Assembly (NCBI RefSeq): GCF_000688335.1
Contig: NZ_JHZX01000001.1
Coordinates: forward strand, 2,170,001 to 2,234,000
Source: Sediminibacter sp. Hel_I_10
GTDB taxonomy: Bacteria > Bacteroidota > Bacteroidia > Flavobacteriales > Flavobacteriaceae
Reading direction: 5' to 3'
DNA: 64,000 nucleotides
In this document: positions 44,501 through 53,918 of the stretch, one piece after another
Position numbering within the stretch: the first letter of the stretch is position 1
Layout of the letters: the number at the start of each line of letters is the position of its first letter
The notes under the pieces: generated by a model
Database searches by the model: none
What the model was told of the DNA's origin: nothing
Seen by the model: the letters and a program-made list of their open reading frames with translations, nothing else
Made by a program: the position numbers and the translations under genes

Positions 44501-47063
44501 CTTTTTTGAAGATTTAGATCATGCTGTTTATAGTGGTTCATGTGATACACCTATAGAAGTATACTGTTCAACTGCAAATGCCAGCGTAACACCAGAGTTG
44601 GTTGTTGGAGAAACCTATTTTATTAGAGTCTTCTCTGCAGGCGCTGATCCTGTAGATTATACTTTTGATCTTTGTATTCGTCCAGGTACTGGTAATGTGT
44701 CTGTAGATCAAGACACCTATACTGTAGAAGAATTAGTCACAGATGTTTTGATTGGTTTGGATTGTGCTGAAATCACAAATATAACATTCTCTACTGGTAC
44801 CAATTTTGGTAGCACCAATGGGATTGGATATTTTTCTGCTGGAGAGGGAGACTTTCCTTTTACAGAAGGGCTTTTATTGACAACTGGTGATGCTAGCAGA
44901 GCTGGGGGTCCAAATGTCAACACCTTGAGTGATGGTGGGTTTAACTGGCCTGGAGATGCAGATTTGGATGGTATTTTAGACGGTTCAAGTACAACTAATG
45001 CTTCTATAATCGAATTCGATTTTGTTGCTTATGCAAATGAAATTAGTTTTGATTTCTTAATGGCTTCCGAAGAATACAATGGTAGTACTGGAGGTAGTTT
45101 TGAGTGTAATTTCTCAGATGCATTCGCCTTTTTATTAACAGATGAAGATGGCGTAACCACAAACCTTGCGGTGTTACCTGGAACTACAACGCCAATTTTA
45201 GTAACTAACATACACCCAGAGAACCCTGGTTGTGCGGCAATAAACGAGGAATATTTTGGGGGTTATACACCTCAAAATTTACCTCCAATTTCTTTTGATG
45301 GCAGAACTACAGTTTTTACTGCGTTCTCCGAAGTTAATCTAGGGGACACTTATCATATCAAATTGGTTATTGGTGATGCCTCCCAATTTGGAGGTGATAC
45401 AGCATTCGATTCAGGAGTGTTTTTGAAAGCAGGTAGTTTTGATATTGGTCAGATTGATTTAGGAGCAGATATAACTGTTGAAGCAGGTACTGCAACTTGT
45501 GATAATCAACCAAATACAATTCAGACTACAGCTGATAATGTGGCTCATGTATGGTTTAAAGATGGTTTTGTTATTGAAGGAGAAACTACAAATGTATTAA
45601 CGGTTACAGAAGCAGGAACTTATACGGTTCAGATTATCTTTTCTTCTCAGTGCATTGTTTCAGATGAAATCATTGTTGAATTTTTACCAACTCCTGAAAT
45701 ACCAGCTGCACCAGATGACATTTTTGAATGCGCAGCAGGAGACATAGCAACTTTTGATTTAGATGAAAACAATGCTTCTATTTTGGGAGAACAGAGTCCT
45801 AATGATTTTACAATTACGCATTATCCTACTGAAGAAGATGCTAATAATGGTACAAACCCATTAATGTCGCCTTACACCAATATCTCAAATCCACAAGTGA
45901 TTTATGTGAGACTTGAAAATAATATTACGGGCTGCTTCTCTATAAGTAATTTTAATTTGATAATCTCAGATCCTGTTGCTCCTGGTGTAGCCGATGATCT
46001 TTTTGAATGTTCAGCTACCAATACAGCGATTTTTGATTTAACTCAAAATGATGACGCCGTGTTAGGGGGGCAAGCTCCTGGAGATTTTATCATTACGTAT
46101 CACGCTTCTGAAGATGATGCCAATAATGATACAGGTGCTTTAAATTCACCTTATACAAATGTTTCTAATCCTCAAGTTATTTATGTGAGATTAGAATCAG
46201 CAGTATCCTCCGGCTGTTACTCTGTGAGCACGTTTAACATCGCTACAGAAGCGCCTACTCATACTGCTGCAAGTATTGAGTATGCAGAATGTGACAATGA
46301 AGATGATGGCTTTGCAGATTTCAATTTAGAATCTCAAAACGCTAATGTTTTGAATGGTCAAGATCCTGCTCAATATATTGTGACGTATCATGCTACGCAA
46401 GCAGATGCCGACTCTGGAGCCAATGATTTGGTATCTCCATATGAAAGCACTGGTGAGACTATTTTTGTAAGAGTAGAATCGGTAAACTATGCGCAATGCT
46501 ATGTCACAAATACGATGAACTTGGTATTTGGTATTGATCCTGTAACTAGTTTTACAGAAGATTTTGACTACGAAGTGTGTCCAGACGCAACAAGTCCTAT
46601 ACTTATCGAAGCTACTCCAGAAAACTACGATGTATCAGAAGTATCGATCAGATGGTTTAGAGATGGTCAACCAGATCCTATTGATGGGGAAACCAGCTTA
46701 ACGTTACCGGTTCTAGAAGGTGATACCTATACTATAGAGGTTACTTTTAATGAAACGGGATGTTTATCTTATCAAGATATTGATGTCATTACTTTAGAAA
46801 GTTGTGTCATACCACAAGGTATTTCGCCTGGGAATAATGATGGTCTTAATGATGAATTCGATCTTAGTAATTTTAGAGTCGCTAAAATTGAGATTTTCAA
46901 TAGATATGGTACTCAAGTTTTTGAGAAGAATAATTACACAGATGAGTGGTACGGTCAGGATATGAATGGCAATGAGCTACCAGTAGGTACTTACTTTTAT
47001 TCTATTTTATTTGAAGACGGAGAACGTACCACTGGTTGGGTATACGTTCAACGAGAAAAATAA
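41556..47063 (+). CDS. Giant T9SS type B adhesin-like protein 2
   Basis: 1835 residues. Signal peptide to about 20. It begins with a choice-of-anchor J-type jelly-roll (TYVDEDFDTEIPATW), followed by a fibronectin III-like stretch (TTADLSWTPGGSESSWEI). Modules related to the repeats of adhesin 1 follow (CUB-like DFLVILDSDGVTELYNGEGN with the QFFVDVDVTNLGSA half). Then come a pre-peptidase-like domain (NDDVWFQFVATSE), a choice-of-anchor L domain (from VDQDTYTVEELVTDVLIG), Ig-like repeats with SPYTNISNPQVIYVRLE, and the type B sorting domain (CVIPQGISPGNNDGLNDEFD). Its last 260 residues match adhesin 1 closely. It is likely an alternative cargo of the same export apparatus. A strong terminator follows. 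Confidence 0.88.
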   Translation: MKKITLLIVFLLSVMLIEAQTYVDEDFDTEIPATWTVTDEGAATDDSWISGQKNGQSLDGSNGALVDSDANGNGTQLIETLTSPVFDATSAVNLFLDFDQYYQNIGADSAIVEVFDGTTWIEVLNQTATIGIWNNPNQQHINLTAYANANMQVRFVYNDGNTWAWQWMVDNVLIYNSTCNFPSEGVAGNINVTTADLSWTPGGSESSWEIINQEQGGPSPTDADSGTATTENPYQVSDLVEGTNYEFYVRADCGADGTSLWAGPFTYRVSGPGETCEAPIMVTTPLPYVTTDNTSNYINDYGGSPGADCGSTFGYLNGDDVVYAYSPDSDTSVDIELSEITDNYTGVFVYTDCANIGTACETGATNSFSLDDLLIDNFTVLAGETYYIVISTWAAPQTTGYTLTITENTCIDPEANFEVVSDCVNGPQFFVDVDVTNLGSAGSVTVTDDQGSTPETVTATGVVTFGPYANNTPVIFTLENDDDANCLITSAAQNQEFCLDTVVDCNAGPISAFYCYSANDTNQFSYTSTDGSPIRLTIDSGQVEGAPFDFLVILDSDGVTELYNGEGNDGDISGLTFQSTGDTIFFQITSDGSVSCQNGFGDLANGIAYTVTCATCVNPQATFEVVGDCLVAPQFFVDVDITDIGSATSLTVTDNQGSTAEVVSAAGIVTFGPYVNNTNVQITIANDDDVNCVISSNTLTQEICLENLVDCTAGPVSAFYCYESNDTNLFSYTSSDGNPLNLTFNSGEIEGAPFDFLVVLDSDGVTELYNDEGNDGDLSGLTFQSTGDTIFFQITSDGSVACQNGFGDLANGLNYTVSCATCINPAASYQIIDDCDNGEQFLIDVNITTLGDATSLTISNNLNGDTTPVTATGVYQVGPFPFLTDVVITVSNDQDVNCVINSSAIQLAACPPDNDNPCNATVVGVNEGNDCDIIASGTLLEATPSGIAPGTCTGNANDDVWFQFVATSEVHLITFDNIDSSGFFEDLDHAVYSGSCDTPIEVYCSTANASVTPELVVGETYFIRVFSAGADPVDYTFDLCIRPGTGNVSVDQDTYTVEELVTDVLIGLDCAEITNITFSTGTNFGSTNGIGYFSAGEGDFPFTEGLLLTTGDASRAGGPNVNTLSDGGFNWPGDADLDGILDGSSTTNASIIEFDFVAYANEISFDFLMASEEYNGSTGGSFECNFSDAFAFLLTDEDGVTTNLAVLPGTTTPILVTNIHPENPGCAAINEEYFGGYTPQNLPPISFDGRTTVFTAFSEVNLGDTYHIKLVIGDASQFGGDTAFDSGVFLKAGSFDIGQIDLGADITVEAGTATCDNQPNTIQTTADNVAHVWFKDGFVIEGETTNVLTVTEAGTYTVQIIFSSQCIVSDEIIVEFLPTPEIPAAPDDIFECAAGDIATFDLDENNASILGEQSPNDFTITHYPTEEDANNGTNPLMSPYTNISNPQVIYVRLENNITGCFSISNFNLIISDPVAPGVADDLFECSATNTAIFDLTQNDDAVLGGQAPGDFIITYHASEDDANNDTGALNSPYTNVSNPQVIYVRLESAVSSGCYSVSTFNIATEAPTHTAASIEYAECDNEDDGFADFNLESQNANVLNGQDPAQYIVTYHATQADADSGANDLVSPYESTGETIFVRVESVNYAQCYVTNTMNLVFGIDPVTSFTEDFDYEVCPDATSPILIEATPENYDVSEVSIRWFRDGQPDPIDGETSLTLPVLEGDTYTIEVTFNETGCLSYQDIDVITLESCVIPQGISPGNNDGLNDEFDLSNFRVAKIEIFNRYGTQVFEKNNYTDEWYGQDMNGNELPVGTYFYSILFEDGERTTGWVYVQREK

Positions 47064-47091
47064 ATAAATTTTAATTAACTAATCACAATCA

Positions 47092-47126
47092 AAAAGCCTC
47101 CATTGTTCTAAACAATGGAGGCTTTT
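47092..47126 (+). terminator. Terminator after adhesin 2
   Basis: A perfect 16-bp stem, AAAAGCCTCCATTGTT (47092-47107) with AACAATGGAGGCTTTT (47111-47126), loop CTA. Confidence 0.92.
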
Positions 47127-47382
47127 ACTTTTTAACTGAAACGGATGTTATTCTCCCCGCTGAAAAAAGTACAGTAACCTATTTTTTATGGATCGTTGAA
47201 GTTGTAAAAAGATGAAGTGAAAAAAACTTACAACAACTGAATGTTATTAGACTAGATGTCAAATTTTAAAAGCGTACTGTTTAGAGTTGGCTAAAGCTTC
47301 TACTAAGTCTTGAGAAACAATATCTTTTTTACAATTCAAAACCACGAGTCTAGTTTATAGATCAGCCTTAAGATTAATTGGT
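47127..47382. other. Non-coding gap
   Basis: About 256 bp between the terminator and the convergent membrane-protein gene. I see no gene, promoter or clear repeat in it. Confidence 0.5.
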
Positions 47383-47760
47383 TTAAAAGGCTTGTAATAA
47401 TAGAATACAAAGACTAAAAATGCCTATTAAGACTAACCACAGCGTGCGCATACTGTAATTAATAGGATTGAATTTTTTCGTGTTGGCCCTCATGATTTTG
47501 CTTTTTTTGCCACTGTACTGTAGCCAATTTTTGAGACATAAAAAGAGTACGACCAATACATAAAGCAGCCAAGCGTTTTCAGAGTTCATACCAGAGGTAT
47601 GCATACCTTTTAGAAAAACGGCGATTAGGATGCCCGATAATAGGAGTAGGCCACTCTGTAAGAGCGATACATACCAAAGCGCATAACTATTAGCTTTCTG
47701 TTTGTATTTGGGCTTATAATGCTTTTGAACGGATAGGAATAAATTGTCAAATATGGTCAT
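47383..47760 (-). CDS. Small membrane protein, unknown function
   Basis: 125 residues from ATG 47760 (MTIFDNLFLSVQKHYKPKYK). A 25-residue upstream extension is open, but a TATATTTA box lies within it, so the shorter start fits better. KQKANSYALWYVSLLQ, two or three hydrophobic helices (about 30-55, 65-82, 105-124) and the NWLQYSGKKSKIMR loop are visible. I recall this as a small conserved flavobacterial membrane protein without a known role. It lies downstream of the DUF5689 lipoprotein gene on the same strand. Confidence 0.65.
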   Translation of the reverse strand: MTIFDNLFLSVQKHYKPKYKQKANSYALWYVSLLQSGLLLLSGILIAVFLKGMHTSGMNSENAWLLYVLVVLFLCLKNWLQYSGKKSKIMRANTKKFNPINYSMRTLWLVLIGIFSLCILLLQAF

Positions 47761-47843
47761 AGGATTGTTTGAGAGTTGGAGTAAATATAAAAAGAAAGCC
47801 ACACCGAATGAGATGTGACCTATACTTAATATCAAATAAAATG

Positions 47844-49271
47844 TTATTGGGCATTTATGCTCACAAAGTCAAGCTCATAAGTTCCGTCATAGTCTATTGA
47901 ACCACTGCCAATATATTTAAAAGCAATGTGTATTTGACCAGATTGGCAAGATAAGTCTACATTTCCAGAGTTATACCAAGTGCCAAAGTTGTCATTATCT
48001 TGAGTAATGTATGCGTCAGAAATAATCCCCCAATTGGCGGTAGTGATTCCATCTTCGGTGCCATCCCAATCATTAGAAAACAAGACCTGCATCATACTTC
48101 CATCAGCAAAACTATTGGACGTCTCAAAACTAAGAGTAACTCCGCTATATGCATCCAAATCAATTTGAGGCGTGATTAACCAAGCGATGGTACTAGCATC
48201 TCCAGAATTTGAAGAGCGCACTCGTGCAGAAATACCTTGAGAAGCGTTCGTGCCAGTTTGCGTATATGCCTCCCACCCCTCGCTACCATATTCAATATAA
48301 TTGGTCCAACCGTTTCCAGAAATTAAAGTGTTGTTAGATTGACCTTCAAAATCATCTTCAAATAAAGTATTTGTACCAGTTGTGGCAGCCAATCCACAGG
48401 ATAGTTCAATAGGATCACAGCGGCTGTCATTATCGAAATGAATGTCTTCAGGAGAGTTTACATAGATAGTATAAAACTCATCAAAGAAATCCCGAGTTAA
48501 AATCCCGTCTAATGTTCCTCGATTTAAGGGTAAATGAAGGGATTTAAAGTCGGAAAATGTACTTGTGCTAAAAATCACGGTAGCAGTTTCTTCACAGCTT
48601 TCTAATAAGCGTTCACCATCAAATTGGTCGTCATCTTCTGATGCAAATGTCTTGGGATTGCTGCCTAAAACTTCATCTCTATTAAATTGCACATCATTTA
48701 AGCGAATGTAAATGTTTTCTAAATCGTTAGAAAAATCGCTAATGGCAACCTCTAATGGAACAATGGTGGCAACTTCTGGATCTCTTAAAATATGTTCTGC
48801 TCTCTTAGTACTTGAGATTTTACCTAAGCTATTGCCATCTGCCTTTCCTATTTGAATCACTCCATTATTTTCTGAAACAGACAATCCATCTAATTTAATA
48901 TAGACCTTTCTTCCAAACTCATACATTGTAAACAAAGGGTTGACATCGACTAAAACTAAAATTCCGGCGGTTGGGTTTTCGGGTTGATCTTGTAAAACAA
49001 GTTCCTCAAAAAAATTCCCGCCTTCATCACTCGAAATCACATAGCCAGACATATAGGTGTTGAAATTAGGATTGTTTTCATAAGTGACCAACTCCTCTTG
49101 TTGAGCATAATTGCCTATTACAGCATCAATATCCACGATGAGATCATCTGTTTTAAACACTATTGGCTCTACAGATATAGTTGGTGTTTCGAAATCATCA
49201 TCTTGAACACAGGAGCTAAATATAACAATGCATATTAGGAGCAATAGACTGTTTGTTTTATTTGTTTTCAT
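47844..49271 (-). CDS. DUF5689 lipoprotein with choice-of-anchor J domain
   Basis: 475 residues. Lipoprotein signal MKTNKTNSLLLLICIVIFSSC with CVQDDDFE after the cysteine, an acidic stretch like those that send Bacteroidota lipoproteins to the surface. Residues about 45-275 are the DUF5689 domain (nucleic-acid-binding OB-fold-like; TYMSGYVISSDEGGNFFEEL, GRKVYIKLDGLSV). Residues about 295-475 are a choice-of-anchor J jelly-roll (FEDDFEGQSNNTLISGNGWT). It follows the TonB receptor by 54 bp and probably acts as its surface binding partner, like SusD with SusC. The ligand is unknown; nucleic acid is one guess from the nuclease gene nearby. Confidence 0.85.
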   Translation of the reverse strand: MKTNKTNSLLLLICIVIFSSCVQDDDFETPTISVEPIVFKTDDLIVDIDAVIGNYAQQEELVTYENNPNFNTYMSGYVISSDEGGNFFEELVLQDQPENPTAGILVLVDVNPLFTMYEFGRKVYIKLDGLSVSENNGVIQIGKADGNSLGKISSTKRAEHILRDPEVATIVPLEVAISDFSNDLENIYIRLNDVQFNRDEVLGSNPKTFASEDDDQFDGERLLESCEETATVIFSTSTFSDFKSLHLPLNRGTLDGILTRDFFDEFYTIYVNSPEDIHFDNDSRCDPIELSCGLAATTGTNTLFEDDFEGQSNNTLISGNGWTNYIEYGSEGWEAYTQTGTNASQGISARVRSSNSGDASTIAWLITPQIDLDAYSGVTLSFETSNSFADGSMMQVLFSNDWDGTEDGITTANWGIISDAYITQDNDNFGTWYNSGNVDLSCQSGQIHIAFKYIGSGSIDYDGTYELDFVSINAQ

Positions 49272-49325
49272 CCTTATAATTTTTATTTTTCCTCTTCGGA
49301 AAGGAGCCGTTTAATACAATCATGT

Positions 49326-52208
49326 TTAGAATCTAATGTAGAAATTGAGGTAATAAGTGGTTCCATTTCCGAAGAAATAGCGGTTCCCGAATAGCGGTCC
49401 GTTGTCGTTGGTTTGTTCCTCTAATTGACTTCTATAATCGACTCGTCTTGATTGTTCAAAACCACCCGTTTTGTAGGTTTTATTAAATACGTTGTTCACC
49501 GTTGCAAAGAACCCCACGAAATAATTGTCGATTCTCCAGGATTTACCGCCAATGATATTAACAAGCATGTAATCATTAAATTGTTCTTGCCTTAATAGTT
49601 GCTTTGCAGTGGTCTCGTCATACGCATTGAAAGTTGCCCCAGAAAAATTTCCACCTTGTTGAAAAGAACCTGGACCTTCTTCTGGGAACAGATCGGTATC
49701 CATAAAAAAAGCGTCAGACCTCTTCAGAGCACTTACATCAACATAAGAATGAGAGAATTGATTAGCGGTGGCGCCAAACCACCAATAATTTGGATCGCGA
49801 TATTCAAAACCTATCTGGAATGCGCGTTCTGGCCCTCCTGCAACATGATAATCTTTTAGTTGCGTTGTCCCGACGCCAAAAGTCAGAGGTTGGTCAATAT
49901 CTGCACTTGTATAATATAAATTGGGATTGTTGGTGTACATATATTGCCCCACTGCAGCGGCTCCTTTTAACTTAATGGTGGGTGTTATTTGAGCCTCAAC
50001 TCCTAATTCTGCTCCAACGTTACGACGGTCTATATTGGTTTGAATCTCTTGAACAAAAAAACCTGAAGACAATTCGGTGAAGAAAAAACCAATATCGGTA
50101 CCATCTTCAAAATCGGCAACATAAGCGGTTAATCTAGTTTTTAAAATAGGACTTCTAAAGATGTAGCTAAGGTCTACAGCCTTTGCTTTTTCGCTTTCTA
50201 GTCCAATCACGGTTTCATTGCTTTGTCTGGCATTACCAAATGAATTTCTAATGGTTGGTGCTTTTGTAACATAACTTGCATTAAAATCTATGAGATGTCG
50301 ACCTGTCACTTTATACGTAGCACCAGCTTTTACACCATAATTTGAAAAATCTAATGTTTCGCTTTTACCAAAAGAACCATCGGGTCCGGTGCCTTGAAAG
50401 TAACCGTTTTCGTAAAGGCCATTTCTTTGGTAATTGGTTTGAGAAAGGGTAGTGCCTAAATAGAAATCAATTTTAGTGTATCTAAATTGAGCTTGGGCAA
50501 AAGCACTGATAACAATGGCATTAATGTTATAATTGTATTTGTAACGCTCTCCTTCTTGAACAATTCTATTTGGATGTCGAACATCGCTTTGTGCAAGGTT
50601 TTCTAACTCTTGGCCTTGAGCATCATCTGCAAAGCTATCAATATCCAAATATCCTGTCCCGCCTAAAAGATCTTGTAAGTTGGCGAAATTTTCACTTTTA
50701 AGGTGTTTATAACTTAAGTTGCCATTTAACCTTATACGTTCGCTCAATTCTGTATCTAAAATAGTGTTGGCACTAAATTGATTGTCATCATTTCTATCTT
50801 CTTGAATGGCATAAATAGAATTACCACCTTGAGCTCTGAGAGTTTCGTTGGCTTGATATAGCTCTCTCCAATCTAATTGCCCATCAGTTCTAAACGCACT
50901 GGCAGCCAAATAAGCCAGTTCATAATCATAAGCTGAGGGGCTTGGGTTTCTTAGATGATAGCTTGGTAAGTTTTGGTAGTAAGAGGGGTCAGGGTTTCTT
51001 GCACCGCCAATATAGGTTTCTTGTCCATTAAATGTCACAAGCTTTGAACCATTATTGTCAATGCGTGTATTGCCGGTTTTTCCAAATTGATAGGCAACGT
51101 TAGTATTTAATTTTGTTTTAGAGGAAAGGTTCCAGTAATGATTCAACATTAGAATAGGCTCATTGGTCTCTCTAATTCTAGAGTTTCTAATTTCGCCATT
51201 TTGAGCGCCCCAAAACGGATTATAGGTATTGTCCTTTAAGTCAAAAACTTCCTGCGTGATCGCCGTAGATCTACCTCTTCTGTTTTGTGCATAAATTCCT
51301 GTGAAGTTAATGCTGTGCTTTTCGCTAATTTGTTTTTCAACAGCAAAAAAAAAAGAGTTGGCATCATAGAGCGTGCCATCTACAAACCCTTCTTCTCCAG
51401 AACGTCTAGAGGCTAAAATAGAATAAGACCAGCCGCCATCAAGAAGACCAGAGCTGTAGCTTGCCATAACACGATTGGTATAACTTCTATTCGCATTTGC
51501 ATAGGATATGCGGCCACCTGCCTGATATTGTGAGGCTCGCATGATGATGTTATTTGTGCCGGCTAAATCTCCAAACGTATAATCGTTAGCAGAAATACCC
51601 ATAGAAAATTCTTGATTTCGCTGTACATCATTAAGACCTCCCCAGTTGGCCCATAGTGGCCGCCCATTAAATTGTTTGTTCATTTCAATACCATTGATCA
51701 AAACTTTGCCATTAGCATTGTCTAAACCTCTTGGTCTAAAAAACGTGGCACTAAAATCATAAGCTGCTGCGTTTAAAAATACATCTCGTGAAGACTGTAA
51801 TAAACCAGAAATATTATCAGTTAAACCATCATCTTCGCTATTGAGATTATCATCAGAAATTGAAATAATGAAAAGATCTTTTTTGTTGCTCACGTCATAA
51901 TCCAAAGTCATACCAGTAATATCAAGTGTCTTTCCCTCATTTATTATTATGGGATAACGTTTGGGACTATAGTTTAATTTTTCAACCTTCAAAATCTGTT
52001 CCCCTAAAGGGACAATAGTTTTGAATTGAAACTCACCTTTGGCATCTGTTTTAGTGACATGATGAGATCCTTCAATAGTGATAGTGACGTCAGGAATGGG
52101 TTCTAAAGTAGTGCCATCTAAAACGCTTCCCATAACAACCGTGTCTTGTGAAAACGAAGGCAAAGTAGCGAAGGTTAAAAACATAAGGACATGATACCTC
52201 TTTTTCAT
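49326..52208 (-). CDS. TonB-dependent outer-membrane receptor
   Basis: 960 residues. Signal peptide MKKRYHVLMFLTFATLPSFS, then a carboxypeptidase-regulatory-like domain (about 23-105, VVMGSVLDGTTLEPIPDVTI), a plug domain (about 125-235) and a large beta-barrel ending in the aromatic YYLNFYIRF. It takes up a large substrate with energy from TonB. It pairs with the DUF5689 lipoprotein gene downstream and is divergent from the secreted EEP enzyme at 52344. The set suggests cleavage and uptake of a phosphoester compound such as DNA, but that is inference. Confidence 0.92.
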   Translation of the reverse strand: MKKRYHVLMFLTFATLPSFSQDTVVMGSVLDGTTLEPIPDVTITIEGSHHVTKTDAKGEFQFKTIVPLGEQILKVEKLNYSPKRYPIIINEGKTLDITGMTLDYDVSNKKDLFIISISDDNLNSEDDGLTDNISGLLQSSRDVFLNAAAYDFSATFFRPRGLDNANGKVLINGIEMNKQFNGRPLWANWGGLNDVQRNQEFSMGISANDYTFGDLAGTNNIIMRASQYQAGGRISYANANRSYTNRVMASYSSGLLDGGWSYSILASRRSGEEGFVDGTLYDANSFFFAVEKQISEKHSINFTGIYAQNRRGRSTAITQEVFDLKDNTYNPFWGAQNGEIRNSRIRETNEPILMLNHYWNLSSKTKLNTNVAYQFGKTGNTRIDNNGSKLVTFNGQETYIGGARNPDPSYYQNLPSYHLRNPSPSAYDYELAYLAASAFRTDGQLDWRELYQANETLRAQGGNSIYAIQEDRNDDNQFSANTILDTELSERIRLNGNLSYKHLKSENFANLQDLLGGTGYLDIDSFADDAQGQELENLAQSDVRHPNRIVQEGERYKYNYNINAIVISAFAQAQFRYTKIDFYLGTTLSQTNYQRNGLYENGYFQGTGPDGSFGKSETLDFSNYGVKAGATYKVTGRHLIDFNASYVTKAPTIRNSFGNARQSNETVIGLESEKAKAVDLSYIFRSPILKTRLTAYVADFEDGTDIGFFFTELSSGFFVQEIQTNIDRRNVGAELGVEAQITPTIKLKGAAAVGQYMYTNNPNLYYTSADIDQPLTFGVGTTQLKDYHVAGGPERAFQIGFEYRDPNYWWFGATANQFSHSYVDVSALKRSDAFFMDTDLFPEEGPGSFQQGGNFSGATFNAYDETTAKQLLRQEQFNDYMLVNIIGGKSWRIDNYFVGFFATVNNVFNKTYKTGGFEQSRRVDYRSQLEEQTNDNGPLFGNRYFFGNGTTYYLNFYIRF

Positions 52209-52343
52209 ATTTTACAATGAATTATGGGTCAGTATGTATTGATTAGTAGTTAATTAAGTACTTAAATGTACATTTTTTTAAAATAATAATCTACTTTTGA
52301 TTAAAGAGTTTTAATAGAGCATTATTAACTTAAGGCATATACA

Positions 52344-53417
52344 ATGAGATACTTGCAATTTTATGGCGTAATTTGGATATTGTTTAGTACGGCTCTGGTT
52401 TTTGCTCAAAAAGAAAGCAATGAGAAGCGCTTTAAAATTCATACGGTTGCCTTTTATAATTTGGAAAATTTGTTCGATACCATTAACGATAGGACCAAAT
52501 TTGATGAAAAAAGTCCGTTGATGGAGATGAAGGCAAATCGGGAAGCTGCTTATCTCAAAAAAGTTCATAACATGGCCCGTGTGATTTCAGATATTGGTGC
52601 AGATATTGTGGGGAACTCTCCAGCTGTTATTGGGGTATGCGAGATTGAAAACAGGGAAGTCTTGGTGGATCTGGTTAACGATCCTTTGCTCTTGAGTAGA
52701 GACTACGGCATCATTCATTATGAGTCGCCAGACGCTAGAGGTATCGATGTCGCTCTATTATATCAAAAGAAATTATTTAGACCAATAAGTCATAATAGCC
52801 ATGAGGTCAAGATTTATGATAACTCTACTGGAAAACGCAAGCAAACTAGGGATCAATTGCTGGTAAGTGGTGAGCTTGATGGAGAATTAATTCATGTTTT
52901 GGTCAACCATTGGCCATCTCGAAGTGGAGGCGAGGCAAAAAGTCGTCCTAATCGAGTGGCAGCAGCTAAGACGAGTAAATATGTTGTAGACTCTTTACAA
53001 GTGATTGATCCCTACGCCAAAATTTTTATTATGGGAGATTTAAACGATGATCCTACTAATGATAGTGTTAAAGAAGTGCTTAATGCCAAATCAGATCGGG
53101 AAGATGTGGGACTCAAGGGAATCTACAACCCCTATGAAGATATGTTTGTAAAAGAGGGTTTTGGGACCACGGCTTATAGAGATTCTTGGAGTTTGTTTGA
53201 TCAAATCTTAATGACCAAACCGCTTATAGAGACTCAGGATTATACCTCCTTCAGATTGTATAGAGCAGGAATTTACAATAAATTATACTTGTCTGAAAAG
53301 CGTGGCCGTTATAAAGGCTACCCCAAACGCAGTTTTTCAAATGGGAGTTTTACAGATGGTTTTAGCGACCACTTCCCCGTGTATGTCTATATCATACGCC
53401 AAGTAGAAGAACCATAA
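52344..53417 (+). CDS. Secreted endonuclease/exonuclease/phosphatase-fold enzyme
   Basis: 357 residues with a signal peptide ending near LVFAQK (about residue 22). EEP motifs: FYNLENLFDT, GVCEIENREVL (metal Glu), DARGIDVALLY, LVNHWPSRSGG, IMGDLNDDPTND, SLFDQILM and DGFSDHFPVYV. It is the exported paralog of the protein at 32604 (the same motif order, WPSR and GIDVALLY identical). It is divergent from the TonB receptor gene. It probably acts in the periplasm or outside the cell on nucleic acid or another phosphoester. The gene ends before a bidirectional terminator. Confidence 0.9.
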   Translation: MRYLQFYGVIWILFSTALVFAQKESNEKRFKIHTVAFYNLENLFDTINDRTKFDEKSPLMEMKANREAAYLKKVHNMARVISDIGADIVGNSPAVIGVCEIENREVLVDLVNDPLLLSRDYGIIHYESPDARGIDVALLYQKKLFRPISHNSHEVKIYDNSTGKRKQTRDQLLVSGELDGELIHVLVNHWPSRSGGEAKSRPNRVAAAKTSKYVVDSLQVIDPYAKIFIMGDLNDDPTNDSVKEVLNAKSDREDVGLKGIYNPYEDMFVKEGFGTTAYRDSWSLFDQILMTKPLIETQDYTSFRLYRAGIYNKLYLSEKRGRYKGYPKRSFSNGSFTDGFSDHFPVYVYIIRQVEEP

Positions 53418-53430
53418 ATGCTTTTTATGA

Positions 53431-53472
53431 AAACAAAAAATGCGCCCAATAACTGGCGCATGTTTTGTTTTT
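53431..53472. terminator. Bidirectional terminator
   Basis: ATGCGCC (53440-53446) with GGCGCAT (53455-53461), loop 8 nt, flanked by A-rich and T-rich runs. It ends the plus-strand enzyme gene and the opposing gene at 53481. Confidence 0.85.
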
Positions 53473-53480
53473 AGAGTGGA

Positions 53481-53918
53481 TTAAAACCAAACACTCCAAG
53501 GTATTTTGGCCAATACCAATATTAAGGCCAAAGTGTAAAAAATGGCGAGCATTTTAAATTTAGGGACCGAGGTTAATTTCTTTTTATGTTTTGAATAGCC
53601 AATGGTAATAAATACCACAGCGATAATCATGGTCAAGGGATGCTCAATAATATTAGAACGCAACGTGTCATTTTGCATGATCCCTTTCATTCCCATCTCA
53701 CCAATCAAGGAGATATAATTAGCTGAGAAAAACAGAACAATCCCAATCAATAACTGAATGTGGGTCACGATAAGCGTAAACAGAGCGATTCTGAAATCTT
53801 GGGCGTGAAATTCCTTTTTTCCAAAGAATTTGATCAAGGCATTAAAAGTAGCTAACACTAGCATGATCAATACCAAATAAGCCCAATAAGAGTGAATGAA
53901 TTTTACTGTTTCGTACAT
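53481..53918 (-). CDS. Four-helix membrane protein (cytochrome b-like family)
   Basis: 145 residues with four hydrophobic helices. The pattern SYWAYLVLIMLVLATFNALI, HAQDFRIALFTLIVTHIQLL and IIEHPLTMIIAVVFITIGY is known from Bacteroidota proteins often labelled cytochrome B. Several histidines sit at helix ends and could hold haem, but no ligand pair is proven. It is a single gene convergent with the EEP gene. Treat the cytochrome name as tentative. Confidence 0.65.
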   Translation of the reverse strand: MYETVKFIHSYWAYLVLIMLVLATFNALIKFFGKKEFHAQDFRIALFTLIVTHIQLLIGIVLFFSANYISLIGEMGMKGIMQNDTLRSNIIEHPLTMIIAVVFITIGYSKHKKKLTSVPKFKMLAIFYTLALILVLAKIPWSVWF

